A stretch of 64,000 nt of DNA, taken from positions 11,904-75,903 of the forward strand of contig JAXDFZ010000009.1 of the NCBI GenBank assembly GCA_034665305.1, read 5' to 3'. This stretch comes from DASXRU01 sp034665305. GTDB lineage: Bacteria > Acidobacteriota > Blastocatellia > Pyrinomonadales > Pyrinomonadaceae. Positions 26,223 through 35,911 of the stretch are shown here, piece after piece. The position numbers were made by a program, and so were the translations under genes. The notes beneath the pieces are model-generated. The model saw nothing but the letters and a program-made list of their open reading frames with translations, was not told the DNA's origin and ran no database searches. Numbering within the stretch: position 1 is the first letter of the stretch; each line of letters opens with the position of its first letter.

Positions 26223-28616
26223 TTAAGGAATTGAGCCGGTCAACTGATCCTCAGCGCGCGGCACGACATACACGCCTCCCGAATGCGAACCCACGAACAA
26301 CGTATTGGGACTGCGAATATCAAAAGCCAATGCCCAAATTCGCTTGCTGGGTAGCCGCGGATCGATCCTGGTCCAGGTTTGCCCGGCGTCCGCGGAACGA
26401 TAAACACCACCGCCGATCTCGCCGTTCTGGTAAGCATTCCCCACGATGATTTCGTTGCCATCGCGAGGGCTGACGAGGATGCTGGTAAAGTCGCCGTAAG
26501 GCAAGTTCCCTCCTCTGCGAGCCCAGCGCTCGCCCCCATCGTGCGACGAATAAAACGCCTGCTTGGTACCGACATAGATATACGCCGAGCGTTGGCGATC
26601 CTGGGCGATTACGTTCACAGGGGCGTTGTCGGGTATCCCTGGTACCTGCGCCCAGGTGGTACCGCCATCGCGGCTAACCAGGACACCGGAGTTTGCCGTT
26701 CCCACCCAGATCGTTCGCGGGTTTTGTGGACTGGTCGAAATGGCGGTGGTACGCGAGTCCAAACCCGAGCCATACGAAATTCGCTCCCAACCGAGCGTTG
26801 GATCAAAAGTCCGAAACAACCCTGCGTTGGTAGCCGCCAGGATGCCCAACTTGCCATCGCGGTGGTCTGTGCAATAAGCGAGTGCATTGATCGATTCCAC
26901 CAGATTCAAAATTGGCGCCGCTAAGCGGCCACTTGAGCTAATGGATTCAATGCCTGCGGCCAGGCCCAGCGCTCCCAAAGTCGCCTCGTCAAGTCGGCTC
27001 GACAACGGCAGGTTGCGATCGGTCTGAAACTTTCTAATAGCAGCGACGGTCCGCGGTCCAGTCTGCCCATCGGGTGCCCCTACGTCATAGCCCGCAGTGT
27101 TCAGGGCCGCTTGGGCTCGTCTTACCATATCGCTAAGACTAGGTGCCTGTGGTCCAGTTAAGGCAGTCCGCCCCGCGGCCGGCGTTTTTGCAGCGGCACG
27201 CGCTGGCGCTTTTTTGGCAGGCCGCTTCGATTTGGACTTGGCCGGAGGTTTGACCGCCGTGATCGGGGCCCAGGAGGCTCCGCGATCCAGCGAACGATAA
27301 ACGCCCAGGTTGGTGCCAAGATAGATTGTGTTTGCGTTCAGCTCGTCTTGAAGAATCGAGGAGGCGCTCAAGCGAGGCGGCATGTTACGCATCGACGGCT
27401 GCCAACTCATGCCCGCATCGTTACTGACAAAAAAGAATCCCCCACCCGTGGCCGTGTTGATGGTGGTGGCGTAAATGCGGGCCGGGTTTTCGCGGTCGGG
27501 CAAAATGAAATTCGTAAAGCGACCGCTATAGCCACCATTGCTGGGGGTAAACGTTTTGCCGCCGTCAGTTGAGATCATGACGCCATAATTATTGGTGCCG
27601 ATGAAGACTTTGTCAGGATTGCGGGGATGGACGGCGATGGAATTGATTTCCAACAACCGCGATGTTGTTACCATCCACGAGTCCTTCGCTCCGCCATTCG
27701 CCGAGCGCCAGAAGCCCTCAGTCGTGCCGGCAAACACGATCCCGGCGATCGACGGGTGCTGCAGGATGGCCCGCGTGCGCCGCGACTGCGAGGGAATTCC
27801 TTCCACTTTTTTCCAACTATCGCCGGCGTCCCGGCTTTCGTATATGCCACTGCAGGCCGAGGCGATTATGTGGTTCGGATTGCGCGGGTCAATGTCGATC
27901 GCAAAAATGTCCGAGTCATCAATGAAGCCGTTCCGCATGGGGCGCCAGGTATTACCGCCATCGATCGATTTGAACGGGAGATAAAAAGTACCGGCATAAA
28001 TGACATTCGTATTTCTGGGATCGATGGCCAGTGACTCAACATGATGAAGTCCGGGAGTTGCCGCAGTGGGCAACTGAATCCACGTGGCGCCGGAATCATT
28101 CGACCGGTACATGCCGGTGAACGTGCCAACGATCAGAACGTTCGGATCGGCGGCAGCCTGTGTCATTGAGTGCAAAGCTTCGTTTCTAAGCTCAGGAGCT
28201 TCGCGCCACGTCAAGCCACCGTCTTTGGATCTAAAAAACCCTCCCGGCTCCTTATGCCGGTGTGTTGCCGCGTAGATCATTCGCGAGTCGCGGGGATCGA
28301 CAATGATGTGATCGACAAACAATTGCGGCCGGTTGAAATTCACTAACAGGCGCCAGCTTCGGCCCCCGTCGATAGAGGTGTAGATTTGCCCATCAAGAGT
28401 GCCGAAGTAAAACCTGTCCGGATCATTTGGATCGACCACCAGCGCGCGAACGTCCCCGCCGGACGGCCCGCTGATGCGCCAATCGCCGGCGTAAGGCATA
28501 GGGGCAGCGCCGGCACCTCCTGCGGCATTCACGGCCGGAACGGCAGGAAGCTGTAGTACCCCAACCGCCAGGACGGTAAATACAAAAAGCCGATTAAGAG
28601 AATTTCTCAATTTCAT
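26223..28616 (-). CDS. Secreted BNR/sortilin-like beta-propeller with peptidoglycan-binding insert
   Basis: The protein has 797 residues from ATG 28616, with GGAG eight bases upstream. A signal peptide ends near AVNAAG. Many repeats of the type SxDGGxTWR (TSIDGGRSWRLL, RSNDSGATWIQL, VSRDGGTTWAQV, RSADAGQTWTRI) form two BNR/VPS10-like propeller halves. Between them, near 490-590, lie a Lys/Ala/Pro-rich linker and a PG_binding_1 domain (MVRRAQAALNTAGYDVG, TVAAIRKFQTDRNLP). That domain could anchor the protein to the cell wall. There are no obvious catalytic residues, so it is probably a binding or adhesion protein in the periplasm or on the surface. Confidence 0.8.
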   Translation of the reverse strand: MKLRNSLNRLFVFTVLAVGVLQLPAVPAVNAAGGAGAAPMPYAGDWRISGPSGGDVRALVVDPNDPDRFYFGTLDGQIYTSIDGGRSWRLLVNFNRPQLFVDHIIVDPRDSRMIYAATHRHKEPGGFFRSKDGGLTWREAPELRNEALHSMTQAAADPNVLIVGTFTGMYRSNDSGATWIQLPTAATPGLHHVESLAIDPRNTNVIYAGTFYLPFKSIDGGNTWRPMRNGFIDDSDIFAIDIDPRNPNHIIASACSGIYESRDAGDSWKKVEGIPSQSRRTRAILQHPSIAGIVFAGTTEGFWRSANGGAKDSWMVTTSRLLEINSIAVHPRNPDKVFIGTNNYGVMISTDGGKTFTPSNGGYSGRFTNFILPDRENPARIYATTINTATGGGFFFVSNDAGMSWQPSMRNMPPRLSASSILQDELNANTIYLGTNLGVYRSLDRGASWAPITAVKPPAKSKSKRPAKKAPARAAAKTPAAGRTALTGPQAPSLSDMVRRAQAALNTAGYDVGAPDGQTGPRTVAAIRKFQTDRNLPLSSRLDEATLGALGLAAGIESISSSGRLAAPILNLVESINALAYCTDHRDGKLGILAATNAGLFRTFDPTLGWERISYGSGLDSRTTAISTSPQNPRTIWVGTANSGVLVSRDGGTTWAQVPGIPDNAPVNVIAQDRQRSAYIYVGTKQAFYSSHDGGERWARRGGNLPYGDFTSILVSPRDGNEIIVGNAYQNGEIGGGVYRSADAGQTWTRIDPRLPSKRIWALAFDIRSPNTLFVGSHSGGVYVVPRAEDQLTGSIP

Positions 28617-28772
28617 CCTTTGATCTCCACGTTGGGGCATTGTCAGGGTTATCACTACTCGCTTATCTGATGCGAAGGTTGAGAGGAAGGTTTCACACCA
28701 CACACCCACGAGGGCCAGGAATTACCATCCATCGATTCGCTATCGGACAAAAACATCCCCTGGAAAAGCGAA

Positions 28773-28808
28773 GCGGGCGATGTTCCTTTTCAGGAGAACA
28801 TCGCCCGC
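28773..28808 (-). terminator. Hairpin terminator after the OmpA-family gene
   Basis: A perfect 13-bp stem (28773-28785 with 28796-28808) has a ten-base loop. It lies about 85 bases behind the stop at 28892 on the minus strand, followed by a modest CTTTTCC stretch rather than a strong T run. Confidence 0.65.
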
Positions 28809-28891
28809 GTTCGGAAAGGTCGCGGCTTCAAAAGACGCGAGCGGGTTCCGCAGTCCGGCGCCAATTAACTGACGCCGGACCAAGCTGGTTT

Positions 28892-31498
28892 TTACTCTTC
28901 ACCTCTGCGACCGCGCCTTGGCCGGCGAGTCGGTTTCTTACATTCGGGACAAGGATCCACTGCTGAACCCATATCCGGGGTCGGGGCCGTAGCACCCGCC
29001 GGGCAAATGAAGAGGTCGACTGTCACGTCGGCTCGGCAACCACCGTCGATGATGACGATGCGGCCGGCATCGATTCCGCGCGTGTTGACCAGATAGTCCT
29101 TAGCACGCTCGGCTCGCTTCTGAGCGACGATACAGCTGGTGTGAGTACATGGCCCATCACCCGCACATGTGCCGTAGGCGATGATGTAGCCGGTTGAGCC
29201 AGGCTCATTCTGCAGAGCGACTGCGAAAGGATCGAGACGTGCTTTTTCATCATTAAATCTGATGTCTCCGTACGAATCGAACTTGCGGCATTCGTCAGGA
29301 AGCTTGCCAACTGAGAACGTACAGGACCGGGTCCTATCGCACTCGGGCGGCAGCCCACCAATCTCTACAGTTGCCGTGATGTTCTGTCCCGCCTGACCGG
29401 TGGTATCAACCGTGATCGAGGAGGTACCCTGACCACCAGAGATGGTGCCGGCGGAAACTGTCCAGTTATAGGTGACGTTATAAGTTCCACCACCTGACAG
29501 ATTCACGCTCACTGTGGCTGGCGCAGGCGCCGTAACAGTGTCGGTCGGACAGGAGATGTCAATCGTCGGGCACGGCGGAGTGCAATTGGTGCACTCTGCA
29601 ACCGTCACAGTGGTCGAAGAGAAAGCCACGCAACCGCAGCCATCGTCAACTTCAACTGATGCCGTGTACGTACCTGGTGTAACGCCGGAAAGGTCCCAGG
29701 TCGTGTTTGGACCATCGCCGGTGATGCGACCGCCAGTAACGGTGTACGTGTAAAGCAGCGTGTCACCATCCGGGTCAGTTGCATTAGCTGAAAGCGAAAC
29801 CTGCTGGTTCGCGCTCGGCGTGCAGCTCGTGGAGGTGGTGCCCACCGGACACGGCAGCGTCACTGCCGCTGATGACGTCGACAGCGAAACTGTCGGCGGC
29901 TGATTCGGCAGAATTGAAGGCTGGCGCGCGTTGCGATGGCCTATCCAGAACTGCCCGATAAATCCGTTCGCATCCGAAGATGGCCTGAAGCCCGACGGGA
30001 ATGAGCCCGCCGTCGCCGGACGAGTAGTGCCCGGCACTATGACGATGCCGCGCGTCGGCACGAATACGCCAGACAGCTGGTTAATCGGAGTATTGAAGTC
30101 GGCGCCTTCGAACATCGACTTGTCCTGCTGGTTGATGTGGTAGCGCCAGGCAGCGCCGAAACCCCACCAACGTCGCGGGTAAACCTTGACGCCAGCCAGA
30201 ACTTCCACCGGGCTATTCTCAAACGCGTTTGGCGTTCGCGACCCTACATACTGTGTAGAGCGCATTTCGAGAATCGGTTGGATGTGCTTGTTGACCGGGA
30301 AGTCGAAGCCGATACCGGCAATCACTTCATCCGGCCTATCCAAGAGAACAAATTCCCCGGTCGGGAAAGTGCCTTTGGGATTGCTGTTCAGGATGTAGCC
30401 GAAGTTCGCCGAAACATTTACCGAACGGCTCAGACGGGCATCGATGACGCCGACCAGACCGAAATCGCCAATGTCCGCACCCGGACCTGCGCCACGCTGC
30501 ATCTGGCGGAAGCCAGCGGCATCGTCAGCCTTGTCCCAATACCAGCGATAGAACGGAATCACAGCCACGCCCAACGGATTGTTGGGGCCCGTGAAACGAA
30601 TCTTGGCGCCGGCCACCATATTCGTAAAGCTCGACTGTCCATATTCCCGACCCAGGAATGGAGCGTCAGGAAGGTACGACGGCGCGACCGTAAACACGAC
30701 CGGCACCGTTATCGGATTAAGCGGATCAGGCGAACCTGGCGGACGACAATTGCCCGTCAGAACGGTACAAGGAAGCTGTACAGTCGACAGCACAACACCC
30801 GGCAAGATGCCGCCAACAACCGACCCGATGCCGGGGAAATTGTCAGCTGCGCCGAAGGTGCCGCTTCCAGCACTCGTTACCGGCGGCCCTAGCAACGCGT
30901 TGAAGCCGGGAAATCCGAATAGCCCACCGATGACGCCGGGACCCTGTCGGAAGTCGCCAGCGGAACCTCCCGAGAACGGAAAGTTCACGAATGGCTGATT
31001 GCCGAGGGGACGAAACACCGCCTGGCCCGCCATCGTGCCGACGTTCGGCCCTGACGGCGACTGAACGATTGCCGGCCCACTGCATAGACCACTAGCAGTT
31101 GCGGTTCCGCAAAGGATGCTGATGTTCGGCAGATAGAAACCCGACAGATTCGCCGGGCTATGAACTTTAATGCCACGATGCGCGTTCGATTTGAACCACA
31201 GCTCGATATGATCGTTAAGCCCTACGTTGAAGCTTAACGGAATATCGTCGATGGTTACATCGCCCGGATCGCGAGCATAACTGCTGTACGCGATGCTAAA
31301 CGTGAATTCCCCTTTACGAATGGTCGAGCCATCGTAAATGGTGAAAAGCCCCGTCGCTCCACCTTCGGGACCGCCTGTGCCTACGGATGGAGATTGATTT
31401 CTTGGATCATTCTCATTCCTTAAAGTCTGAGCTGATACTGCGGCACACAGTACCAACATTGTAAGCGCAGCTACGAGCGCTTTTTTCGCGAGTCTCAT
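28892..31498 (-). CDS. Outer-membrane protein with PKD-like domains and OmpA-type C-terminus
   Basis: The protein has 868 residues from ATG 31498, preceded by AGGAGGAAT. A signal peptide ends at VSAQ (24). The first 490 or so residues are Gly/Pro- and aromatic-rich with alternating patterns that suggest a beta-barrel (FDFPVNKHIQPILEMRSTQYVGSR, WWGFGAAWRYHIN). Two PKD/cadherin-like domains follow (TYTVTGGRITGDG, TYNVTYNWTVSAGTISGG). An OmpA-like periplasmic domain (about 735-840: GDIRFNDEKARLDPFAVAL, RAERAKDYLV) ends the fold, with disulfide-type Cys pairs in place of some usual residues. A basic tail (RRPRRGRRGEE) closes it. It should link the outer membrane to peptidoglycan. Confidence 0.82.
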   Translation of the reverse strand: MRLAKKALVAALTMLVLCAAVSAQTLRNENDPRNQSPSVGTGGPEGGATGLFTIYDGSTIRKGEFTFSIAYSSYARDPGDVTIDDIPLSFNVGLNDHIELWFKSNAHRGIKVHSPANLSGFYLPNISILCGTATASGLCSGPAIVQSPSGPNVGTMAGQAVFRPLGNQPFVNFPFSGGSAGDFRQGPGVIGGLFGFPGFNALLGPPVTSAGSGTFGAADNFPGIGSVVGGILPGVVLSTVQLPCTVLTGNCRPPGSPDPLNPITVPVVFTVAPSYLPDAPFLGREYGQSSFTNMVAGAKIRFTGPNNPLGVAVIPFYRWYWDKADDAAGFRQMQRGAGPGADIGDFGLVGVIDARLSRSVNVSANFGYILNSNPKGTFPTGEFVLLDRPDEVIAGIGFDFPVNKHIQPILEMRSTQYVGSRTPNAFENSPVEVLAGVKVYPRRWWGFGAAWRYHINQQDKSMFEGADFNTPINQLSGVFVPTRGIVIVPGTTRPATAGSFPSGFRPSSDANGFIGQFWIGHRNARQPSILPNQPPTVSLSTSSAAVTLPCPVGTTSTSCTPSANQQVSLSANATDPDGDTLLYTYTVTGGRITGDGPNTTWDLSGVTPGTYTASVEVDDGCGCVAFSSTTVTVAECTNCTPPCPTIDISCPTDTVTAPAPATVSVNLSGGGTYNVTYNWTVSAGTISGGQGTSSITVDTTGQAGQNITATVEIGGLPPECDRTRSCTFSVGKLPDECRKFDSYGDIRFNDEKARLDPFAVALQNEPGSTGYIIAYGTCAGDGPCTHTSCIVAQKRAERAKDYLVNTRGIDAGRIVIIDGGCRADVTVDLFICPAGATAPTPDMGSAVDPCPECKKPTRRPRRGRRGEE

Positions 31499-31948
31499 CG
31501 CATTCCTCCTGCGAAATGAGTAGTTAAACCTTTTACGGATTGTGCGCCCGTCCTTTAAGACGATACCGTCGATGATATCTTCCACGGACGTGCACACTCC
31601 AACTACACAACGATTAAAGTTAATAGAACCACTACCGCCCTCGGCCTTGAAACCTAAATTGGTGGAGCGGAGCAGCGAGAGGAGTCAGGCGCGGCAAGTT
31701 CAATCCATTCTGAATTAGCACCCCAGCAAACCTCTCTACTGTTTCTCGTGCAAATAACACCAAAAGCGCCTCTGTTTATAAGTAAGACATGCGCCAGTGT
31801 CAATCATTATCCAGCCGAATTCGGAGCAGGATCAAAAAAGTTACACTTTGCCCCCAAGTAGCTGAAATTACGGCAGACCATACTCTACCTTCAAGCGGAA
31901 ATCAAGACCTTTTCACGACTTAGCGGCAATTCGTTTATGTTTTTTCCA
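31499..31948. other. Intergenic region between the OmpA-family gene and gdhA
   Basis: About 450 bases. It holds the promoter at 31775-31803 and the 270-base leader behind it. I see no further gene; the gdhA side has no clear terminator. Confidence 0.5.
31775..31803 (-). promoter_or_regulatory. Strong sigma70 promoter of the OmpA-family gene
   Basis: On the minus strand TTGACA (31803-31798) lies exactly 17 bases before TATAAA (31780-31775), close to the ideal. It points at the OmpA-family gene, with a start expected near 31768. Confidence 0.75.
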
Positions 31949-33226
31949 TCACGCGTAAATGCCCCTCATCCGCGTATCGTAGGCCACCCGGTCGATGGCC
32001 AGCATGTACGCAGCCGTGCGGGTATCAACGTCATGGGAGTCTGCATAGCGGCACAGATCGTTGAAGCTTGCCACCATTTTTTCCTCCAGGCGCTCGTTCA
32101 CCACATCCTCGCGCCAGAAATAGCCCATCCGGTCCTGAACCCATTCGAAATACGAAACTGTAACGCCCCCAGCATTTGCAAGAATGTCGGGTATGACGAA
32201 GATCCCCTTCTGATGAAGGATTTCGTCGGCGCCCGCTGTGGTGGGGCCATTGGCTCCCTCAGCCAGCACCTTACACTTAATTCTGTCAGCGTTTTGCGAG
32301 GTAATCTGATTCTCGGTTGCGGCCGGCACCAGCACGTCGCAATCAAGTTCCAGCAGCTCAGTATTGGTAATCTTTTGCACGCCGGCGTAGTCGACGAAGG
32401 AACGCGTGGTTTTTAAATGATTCAAGGCCGCCGGGATATCCAGGCCCTTGGCGTCATGAATTCCACCATGCACGTCTGAGATTGCCACAACCTTGTAGCC
32501 TGCTTCATGCAGCAGACGAGCACCGATGCCTCCGACATTCCCGGATCCCTGAACGGCCACCCGTGTCTCACCCGGCGTCATCTTGAATCGCTTAATCGCC
32601 TCGTTGATAACAAACAGCAAGCCCCGCCCGGTCGCCTCAAGGCGTCCACGAGAACCGCCGAGATCGATTGGCTTGCCGGTTACGACCGCGTTGACGGTAT
32701 GGCGCGCGTGCATGGAGTACGTATCCATGATCCAGGCCATCGTCTGCTCGTTCGTATTCATGTCGGGGGCCGGCACATCCTTTTCCGGGCCGATGAAATC
32801 GATCAGCTCCGATGCGTACCGTCGCGTCATGCGCTCCAACTCGCCCAGCGACATTTGAATCGGATCGCAGATGATGCCGCCTTTGCCGCCGCCGAAAGGG
32901 ACATTCACGACGGCACACTTCCAGGTCATCCAGGCAGCCAGGGCCCTGACCTCGTCGAGCGTGACATCCGGTGAATAACGAATTCCGCCCTTCGCGGGAC
33001 CGCGCGCGAAATTGTGCTGCACACGAAATCCTTCGAATACCTGAATGCGCCCGGAGTCCATGCGCGTCGGAATATAGACTTTCAACTCGCGGTTAGGAAC
33101 GCGCATCACGGCATAAAGATCAGGATCAAGATCCAGCAACTGCGCTGCTCGATCGAACCGGGACATCATCGATTCGAATGGATTGTCTTCTTTGATCTCC
33201 CTGATGTCATCAACCATAGCCGTCAT
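31949..33226 (-). CDS. gdhA: Glutamate dehydrogenase (Glu/Leu/Phe/Val family)
   Basis: The protein has 425 residues. KGGIRYSPDVTLDEVRALA and MTWKCAVVNVPFGGGKGGI carry the substrate Lys residues and the glycine motif. The Rossmann fingerprint VAVQGSGNVGGIGARLL starts the nucleotide domain, and ANAGGVTVSYFEWVQD is the family end motif. It makes glutamate from 2-oxoglutarate and ammonia or runs in reverse. ATG 33226 has a GGAG about nine bases upstream. NAD preference is likely but not decided by what I can see. Confidence 0.95.
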   Translation of the reverse strand: MTAMVDDIREIKEDNPFESMMSRFDRAAQLLDLDPDLYAVMRVPNRELKVYIPTRMDSGRIQVFEGFRVQHNFARGPAKGGIRYSPDVTLDEVRALAAWMTWKCAVVNVPFGGGKGGIICDPIQMSLGELERMTRRYASELIDFIGPEKDVPAPDMNTNEQTMAWIMDTYSMHARHTVNAVVTGKPIDLGGSRGRLEATGRGLLFVINEAIKRFKMTPGETRVAVQGSGNVGGIGARLLHEAGYKVVAISDVHGGIHDAKGLDIPAALNHLKTTRSFVDYAGVQKITNTELLELDCDVLVPAATENQITSQNADRIKCKVLAEGANGPTTAGADEILHQKGIFVIPDILANAGGVTVSYFEWVQDRMGYFWREDVVNERLEEKMVASFNDLCRYADSHDVDTRTAAYMLAIDRVAYDTRMRGIYA

Positions 33227-33280
33227 GTTTCAATCTCCATCCTGTCTGAAACTTTTTGCGCGCTGGTAACCGTCGCGCTT

Positions 33281-34165
33281 TCACTGAATCGAAGCGCTTA
33301 AGACCTCATTCATCGATCCGCTGCGATAGCCATGAAGGTCGAGGGTCACATATTGAAATCCCAACAGACGAAAACGTTTTGCCAGTTCTTCGATCATCGC
33401 GCGACTCAGCGCCTTATCAAGTTCTGCCGGCGCAATCTCCAGCCGCACCAGACCATCGTGATGCCTAACCCGAAACTCGCGGAACCCCAAACTACGCATG
33501 ATCGCTTCCCCGCGCTCTACGTCGCTTAACCGCTCGATCGTCACCGCAGTCCCGTAAGCGATGCGCGAAGACAAGCATGGACTCGCCGGCTTGTCCCAGG
33601 TCGGTAGCCCCGCTCGCTTGCTTAGCAATCGCACTTCCTGCTTGCTCATCGCTACTTCTATCAAAGGACTGCGCGTCGAGTGTTCCGCGGCGGCGGCTCG
33701 TCCGGGACGGTAGTCACCCAGATCGTCGGTAGTCGATCCGTCAACGACGAACGCCAGCCCCGCGGCGTCAGCGACCGGCTTTAGCTTTGAATAGAGTTCT
33801 GATTTGCAGAAATAGCAGCGGCGCGAGGAGTTCGCCTGATATTCAGGATTATCCAACTCATTGGTTTGAATGATGCGATGATGGAAACCGAATTCGCCTG
33901 CCAGCGCGACCAGATCGTCCAAATCATTGCGGGCTAGACTTGGCGATCGTCCGGTCACGCATAACGCGTTGGCGCCCAGCACGCTGGTCGCTATGTAGGC
34001 CACATAGCTGCTGTCCACGCCACCGGAGAAAGCAACCAGCACCGATCCCAACTCCTGAAAAAGATCGCGCAGCCTCCGCTCCTTCAATTCGATCTCAAAA
34101 GGGATCGGCGCGATGGGTACCGCCACGCTGCTTTCACTCGCCAGATTGTTAAGGTCCGCGGTCAC
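33281..34165 (-). CDS. larE: ATP-dependent sacrificial sulfur transferase LarE
   Basis: The protein has 294 residues from GTG 34165, with GGGAGGGAG 11-19 bases upstream; a TTG at 34216 would add 17 unsupported residues. The PP-loop SGGVDSSYVA (47-56) adenylates the substrate. RCYFCKSELYSKL and SPCLSSRIAYG (Cys197) match LarE, whose Cys gives up its own sulfur to build the nickel-pincer cofactor of lactate racemase. LarB, LarC and a LarA homologue are not in the window, so the client enzyme here is unknown. Confidence 0.92.
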   Translation of the reverse strand: MTADLNNLASESSVAVPIAPIPFEIELKERRLRDLFQELGSVLVAFSGGVDSSYVAYIATSVLGANALCVTGRSPSLARNDLDDLVALAGEFGFHHRIIQTNELDNPEYQANSSRRCYFCKSELYSKLKPVADAAGLAFVVDGSTTDDLGDYRPGRAAAAEHSTRSPLIEVAMSKQEVRLLSKRAGLPTWDKPASPCLSSRIAYGTAVTIERLSDVERGEAIMRSLGFREFRVRHHDGLVRLEIAPAELDKALSRAMIEELAKRFRLLGFQYVTLDLHGYRSGSMNEVLSASIQ

Positions 34166-34411
34166 GGCGTTCTGCTCCCTCCCAGGACGCAACGCATGTC
34201 GCTGGAGTAGTAACAACTAAATTACAGGGCTGGTATTTCGCAGGCATGGTAGCGCATGCGTGCGTGCTGCGCAACCGGGTGCAAATCGCTGAAAAGAGAC
34301 AAAAGGCGTCAGCTAAGTTGTTTGGACGCAACTCGCAGCCGCATGCTAACATCGTAGCAACGCGGCAAGTCAATCCATCGTATTCTCGAGTTTTTTACTC
34401 CTGTGTTCACC

Positions 34412-35857
34412 ATGTCTCAGTTCTTGTCTCGCTTGGGCCTTCGGTCTTGTTTTGTCTTCACCCTCGTTCTGGCGTGTTGCTCTTTTGCGTCGGGCCAAAG
34501 CGAAGAGATCGGCAACAGTCCCGCCGATCCCATAAAGCTTTTCGAGCAGGGCCAGGACGCTCATGCTAAAGGCGATTACAAACTTGCGTTGGAGTTTTAT
34601 GAAGAAGCGATCAAGCTACGGCCCGAATTTCCGGAAGCTGAATTCCAAAGGGGCCAGGCTCTCGTTCCCCTCAACCGCCCTGAAGAAGCCGTCCTGGCAT
34701 TCCGGCGAGCCATCGGGTTGCGACCAAACTGGGCTTTGCCTTACGCGAAGCTCGGCTTTCTCCTTTTCCGAGTCATGAACCGTCCCGGCGAAGCAGAGCC
34801 GGTGCTGCGGAAAGCGTTGGAGTTAGAACCGAAGAACTTCGCCGCGTTATTCGAACTGGCAGTCTTGCGTCAAAGCGCCGGCGATCTGTCTGAAGCAATC
34901 AGCTTGTTCAAGCTCGCAACAACCACGAAGGAAGCCGGGCTCTCAACCTGGGATGCGCTCGGCGCCACACAAATGGGTGCCGGCGATCCACTGGGGGCGA
35001 TCGCTTCCTTCACGCGCGCGCTGTCGCTGCAACCGGGGAATGATGGTCCAATGAGGAGACGGGCCGAGGCATACATCCTGGTCGGGGATAACCAACGCGC
35101 TCTGGCAGACCTGCGCGCCCTGCACTTGCCCGCGACCCCTACGCCTCAGGATACGCATCACATACTCGATGTGGCGCAATTGTATCTTCGGGCTGACAGC
35201 AAGAACGATGCACTCCGGCTGCTGGACACGATTGATGGTTCTGTCAGGAACCATCCGGAAGTGGTGGCATTCCGTTATCAAGTCGATCCTTCAAGCACAA
35301 ACGTCGCCGATGCTGCCGCGTCACTCCAGAAACTGTTGGAGAAGGATCCGCGCAACGCCACGCTGCTGGCACAGCTGGGTGCCCTTTATCGAACACAAGA
35401 TCCGGCGCGCGCTATCGAATACTACAAACGGGCCGCCGATATGGAACCGCGCAATGCCGACTACGCGACTGGCTATGCGGCCGCGTTAGTGCAGGCACGC
35501 CGTTTTGGTGAAGCGACAGAGATCCTGCGCCGCATACTCACCGTGGCACCGGAACATTATGCGGCTCATGCGAATCTCGCCACTGCACTTTACGAGCAGA
35601 AACGTTTCCGTGAAGCGCTGGCTGAATACAACTGGCTGATCAAAGCTAAGCCGGACATAGCGGCAACTTATTTTTTCATTGCTACGGCGCATGATTTTCT
35701 TGGAGAGTATGTTCCGGCGCTGACCGCTTACGAAAAATTTCTGGCCGTAGCGAACAGTCAGAAGAACCAACTCGAGATTGAAAAAGTGAACTTAAGACTT
35801 CCGGCCTTGAGAAATCTAATCAAGCGCGGAGACGGCGCAAAAACCGCGAAGCATTAG
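34412..35857 (+). CDS. Exported tetratricopeptide-repeat protein
   Basis: The protein has 481 residues from ATG 34412 (a GTG nine bases earlier is in frame). A signal peptide ends near FASGQ. At least ten TPR-like units follow (ALEFYEEAIKLRPEFPEAEFQRGQALVPLNRPEEAVLAFRRAIGLRP and so on) with typical Ala/Gly/Pro spacing. Pro at helix ends (DPRN, EPRNADYA) marks each turn. It is a periplasmic or outer-membrane scaffold for protein interactions. It is divergent from larE and followed by two further exported proteins on the same strand. Confidence 0.85.
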   Translation: MSQFLSRLGLRSCFVFTLVLACCSFASGQSEEIGNSPADPIKLFEQGQDAHAKGDYKLALEFYEEAIKLRPEFPEAEFQRGQALVPLNRPEEAVLAFRRAIGLRPNWALPYAKLGFLLFRVMNRPGEAEPVLRKALELEPKNFAALFELAVLRQSAGDLSEAISLFKLATTTKEAGLSTWDALGATQMGAGDPLGAIASFTRALSLQPGNDGPMRRRAEAYILVGDNQRALADLRALHLPATPTPQDTHHILDVAQLYLRADSKNDALRLLDTIDGSVRNHPEVVAFRYQVDPSSTNVADAAASLQKLLEKDPRNATLLAQLGALYRTQDPARAIEYYKRAADMEPRNADYATGYAAALVQARRFGEATEILRRILTVAPEHYAAHANLATALYEQKRFREALAEYNWLIKAKPDIAATYFFIATAHDFLGEYVPALTAYEKFLAVANSQKNQLEIEKVNLRLPALRNLIKRGDGAKTAKH

Positions 35858-35911
35858 CCTGGCACGCTTCGAAATAACGCAGCCTGCAACCCTAAGACGC
35901 AATTGCCGCGA

